Shown piece by piece: positions 62,852-64,000 of a stretch of 64,000 bases of DNA (its first letter is position 1; each line of letters starts with the position of its first letter). This DNA is from Bolinopsis microptera (Eukaryota > Ctenophora > Tentaculata > Lobata > Bolinopsidae). A program made the position numbers and the translations under genes. The DNA is taken from the NCBI RefSeq assembly GCF_026151205.1, contig NC_087084.1, forward strand, positions 4,829,538 to 4,893,537, written 5' to 3'. Below the pieces are notes generated by a model. The model saw nothing but the letters and a program-made list of their open reading frames with translations, did not search any database and was not told the DNA's origin.

Positions 62852-63911
62852 CTACAACAGAATTAGATGGTTAAATTTAGAGATTACAATAAACATAGAT
62901 TTGACAGTTTATTTAGGAACTGTCAAAGATACAATAATATGGTTGTGTTAGTAGTTTATTTAAGGAATTTCCAATAATAGGATCTCGTTTTGAGACCATG
63001 GGTTATCCCCAAACATTCCTCAAGCATATATTAAGGTTATTTAGCAGATAGTAAAAATGATATCGTGTTCATTAATTTGAGATAACATTGAAACACCTAT
63101 CTCCGAACTAGCCTAATTCTGGGGGAAATACTATATTATTTAAGGCAAAACTTCAATCCATGTCGAGTAAAACGGGAAATAAATGTTTTCACAACGTCTT
63201 TACATATTCATACCAAGGTTTGTACTGCCTATTAAAGCTAGAAACTGACTCTGTCTCGAAATGACGGCAGTATAAAATTCACAACAATTAACAACGATCG
63301 CTTCTTAATTCTGTAACTCTTAAAGCAAATCGAATTTTAAGAATTACGATCTAAAATAAATATTTTCATTTGAACTGTAAGATGGTTAACTTTACGGAGA
63401 GGTAAATTTGTCCCATATTTACATTATAATATAAAAAAGATAGGTAATTTATAAGTACTGGATGGAATAATTTCAACCTGAAATCAGAAAATCAAGGATT
63501 TTATGCAACAGTAACATGGTTATCTTTGCTTAATTATAATTGATCCTGACTGAAATTCTCAACTCTACGTCTTGAAATCCTACCGTGATGCGGCGCAACT
63601 TCATATTGGGCCGTTTTGCGGGGATTAAGCAGTCAACAGTTTCAATTCTCAAGCTGATGTTCAATTAACGAGACCCTGTATGAAGGAACCCTCGCCACGT
63701 TAAACTACAGTCCCAGAGATCGCTTTTAGGACCAGACTACAATATAAACGATTATAAACTCTCCAACATAACCTTATAAACTCCAACATAAGCTTACATT
63801 TACAAACTCCAACGTAAACAGACAAACCCACACACCATGCACCAAAAACAAAACATTACCCCAGGTATTATCTGGACCCCACTGTACCTCACACACGACA
63901 AGAACGAGTAA
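62852..63911. other. Region upstream of the first Lhx3/4 exon seen; no exon recognised
   Basis: The exon with the start codon must end in phase 1. No such exon with a clear donor was found here, so it is either very short or lies past the window. Direct repeats of CTCCAACATAA/TATAAACTCC occur at 63756-63820. Confidence 0.4.
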
Positions 63912-64000
63912 GCAGGGATCGACCGGGGACGAAATTTAGCCGGGGCCGGGGCCGGGACCAAGTTGAATCAGCCGGGGCCGGGATTAAACGGGATTTTGAA
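63912..64000. repeat. GCCGGG/GACCGG array, cut by the window end
   Basis: GACCGGGGACG, GCCGGGGCCGGGGCCGGGAC and GCCGGGGCCGGGAT. Same style as the arrays at 48.9 and 49.7 kb. Confidence 0.8.

Overview
This is animal genomic DNA: AT-rich, with intron-containing genes that use GT-AG splicing (donors often GTTAGT), a non-LTR retrotransposon, many short inverted-repeat transposons and long microsatellites. An innexin together with a LIM-homeobox gene of the Lhx3/4 class marks a metazoan that is not a sponge. Small intron-split genes beside an innexin of unusual sequence would fit a ctenophore or a hydrozoan, but the sequence alone does not settle the phylum. I saw no operons, CRISPR arrays, rRNA or tRNA genes.

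Layout. 1-13.8 kb is gene-poor. It holds a ~350-bp satellite, a decayed DDE transposase, a 0.87-kb palindrome, a retrotransposon ORF1 scrap and several short inverted-repeat elements. 13.8-20.6 kb (minus strand) carries a secreted, furin-processed cystine-knot ligand of the trunk/PTTH or IL-17 type, assembled here from three exons whose phases agree. 22.8-23.7 kb is a minisatellite. 23.85-28.1 kb (minus) is a CR1-group non-LTR retrotransposon with both reading frames open. 29.1-32.1 kb is a cluster of inverted-repeat DNA elements. 33.2-36.3 kb (plus) is a complete five-exon PDE1-type cyclic nucleotide phosphodiesterase. 36.6-37.7 kb (minus) is a broken major-facilitator transporter containing MITEs. 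38.5-44.7 kb (plus) is an innexin of nine exons; intron 7 holds a ~365-bp satellite split by a TTAA-flanked foldback element. 44.8-62.9 kb (minus) is the Lhx3/4 gene: thirteen coding exons with two LIM domains and a homeodomain, the first coding exon not found. Nested on the opposite strand inside one of its introns are two tandemly duplicated secreted CAP (SCP/TAPS) genes.

The genes do not form one pathway. The innexin and Lhx3/4 genes converge, with stop codons 50 bp apart. The main points for follow-up are the cystine-knot ligand, the alternative ends of the innexin, the CAP copy whose charged tail has been replaced by a GA microsatellite, and several transposon families that occur repeatedly in this one window. 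All exon structures were read by eye from splice sites and phase; no transcript evidence was available.
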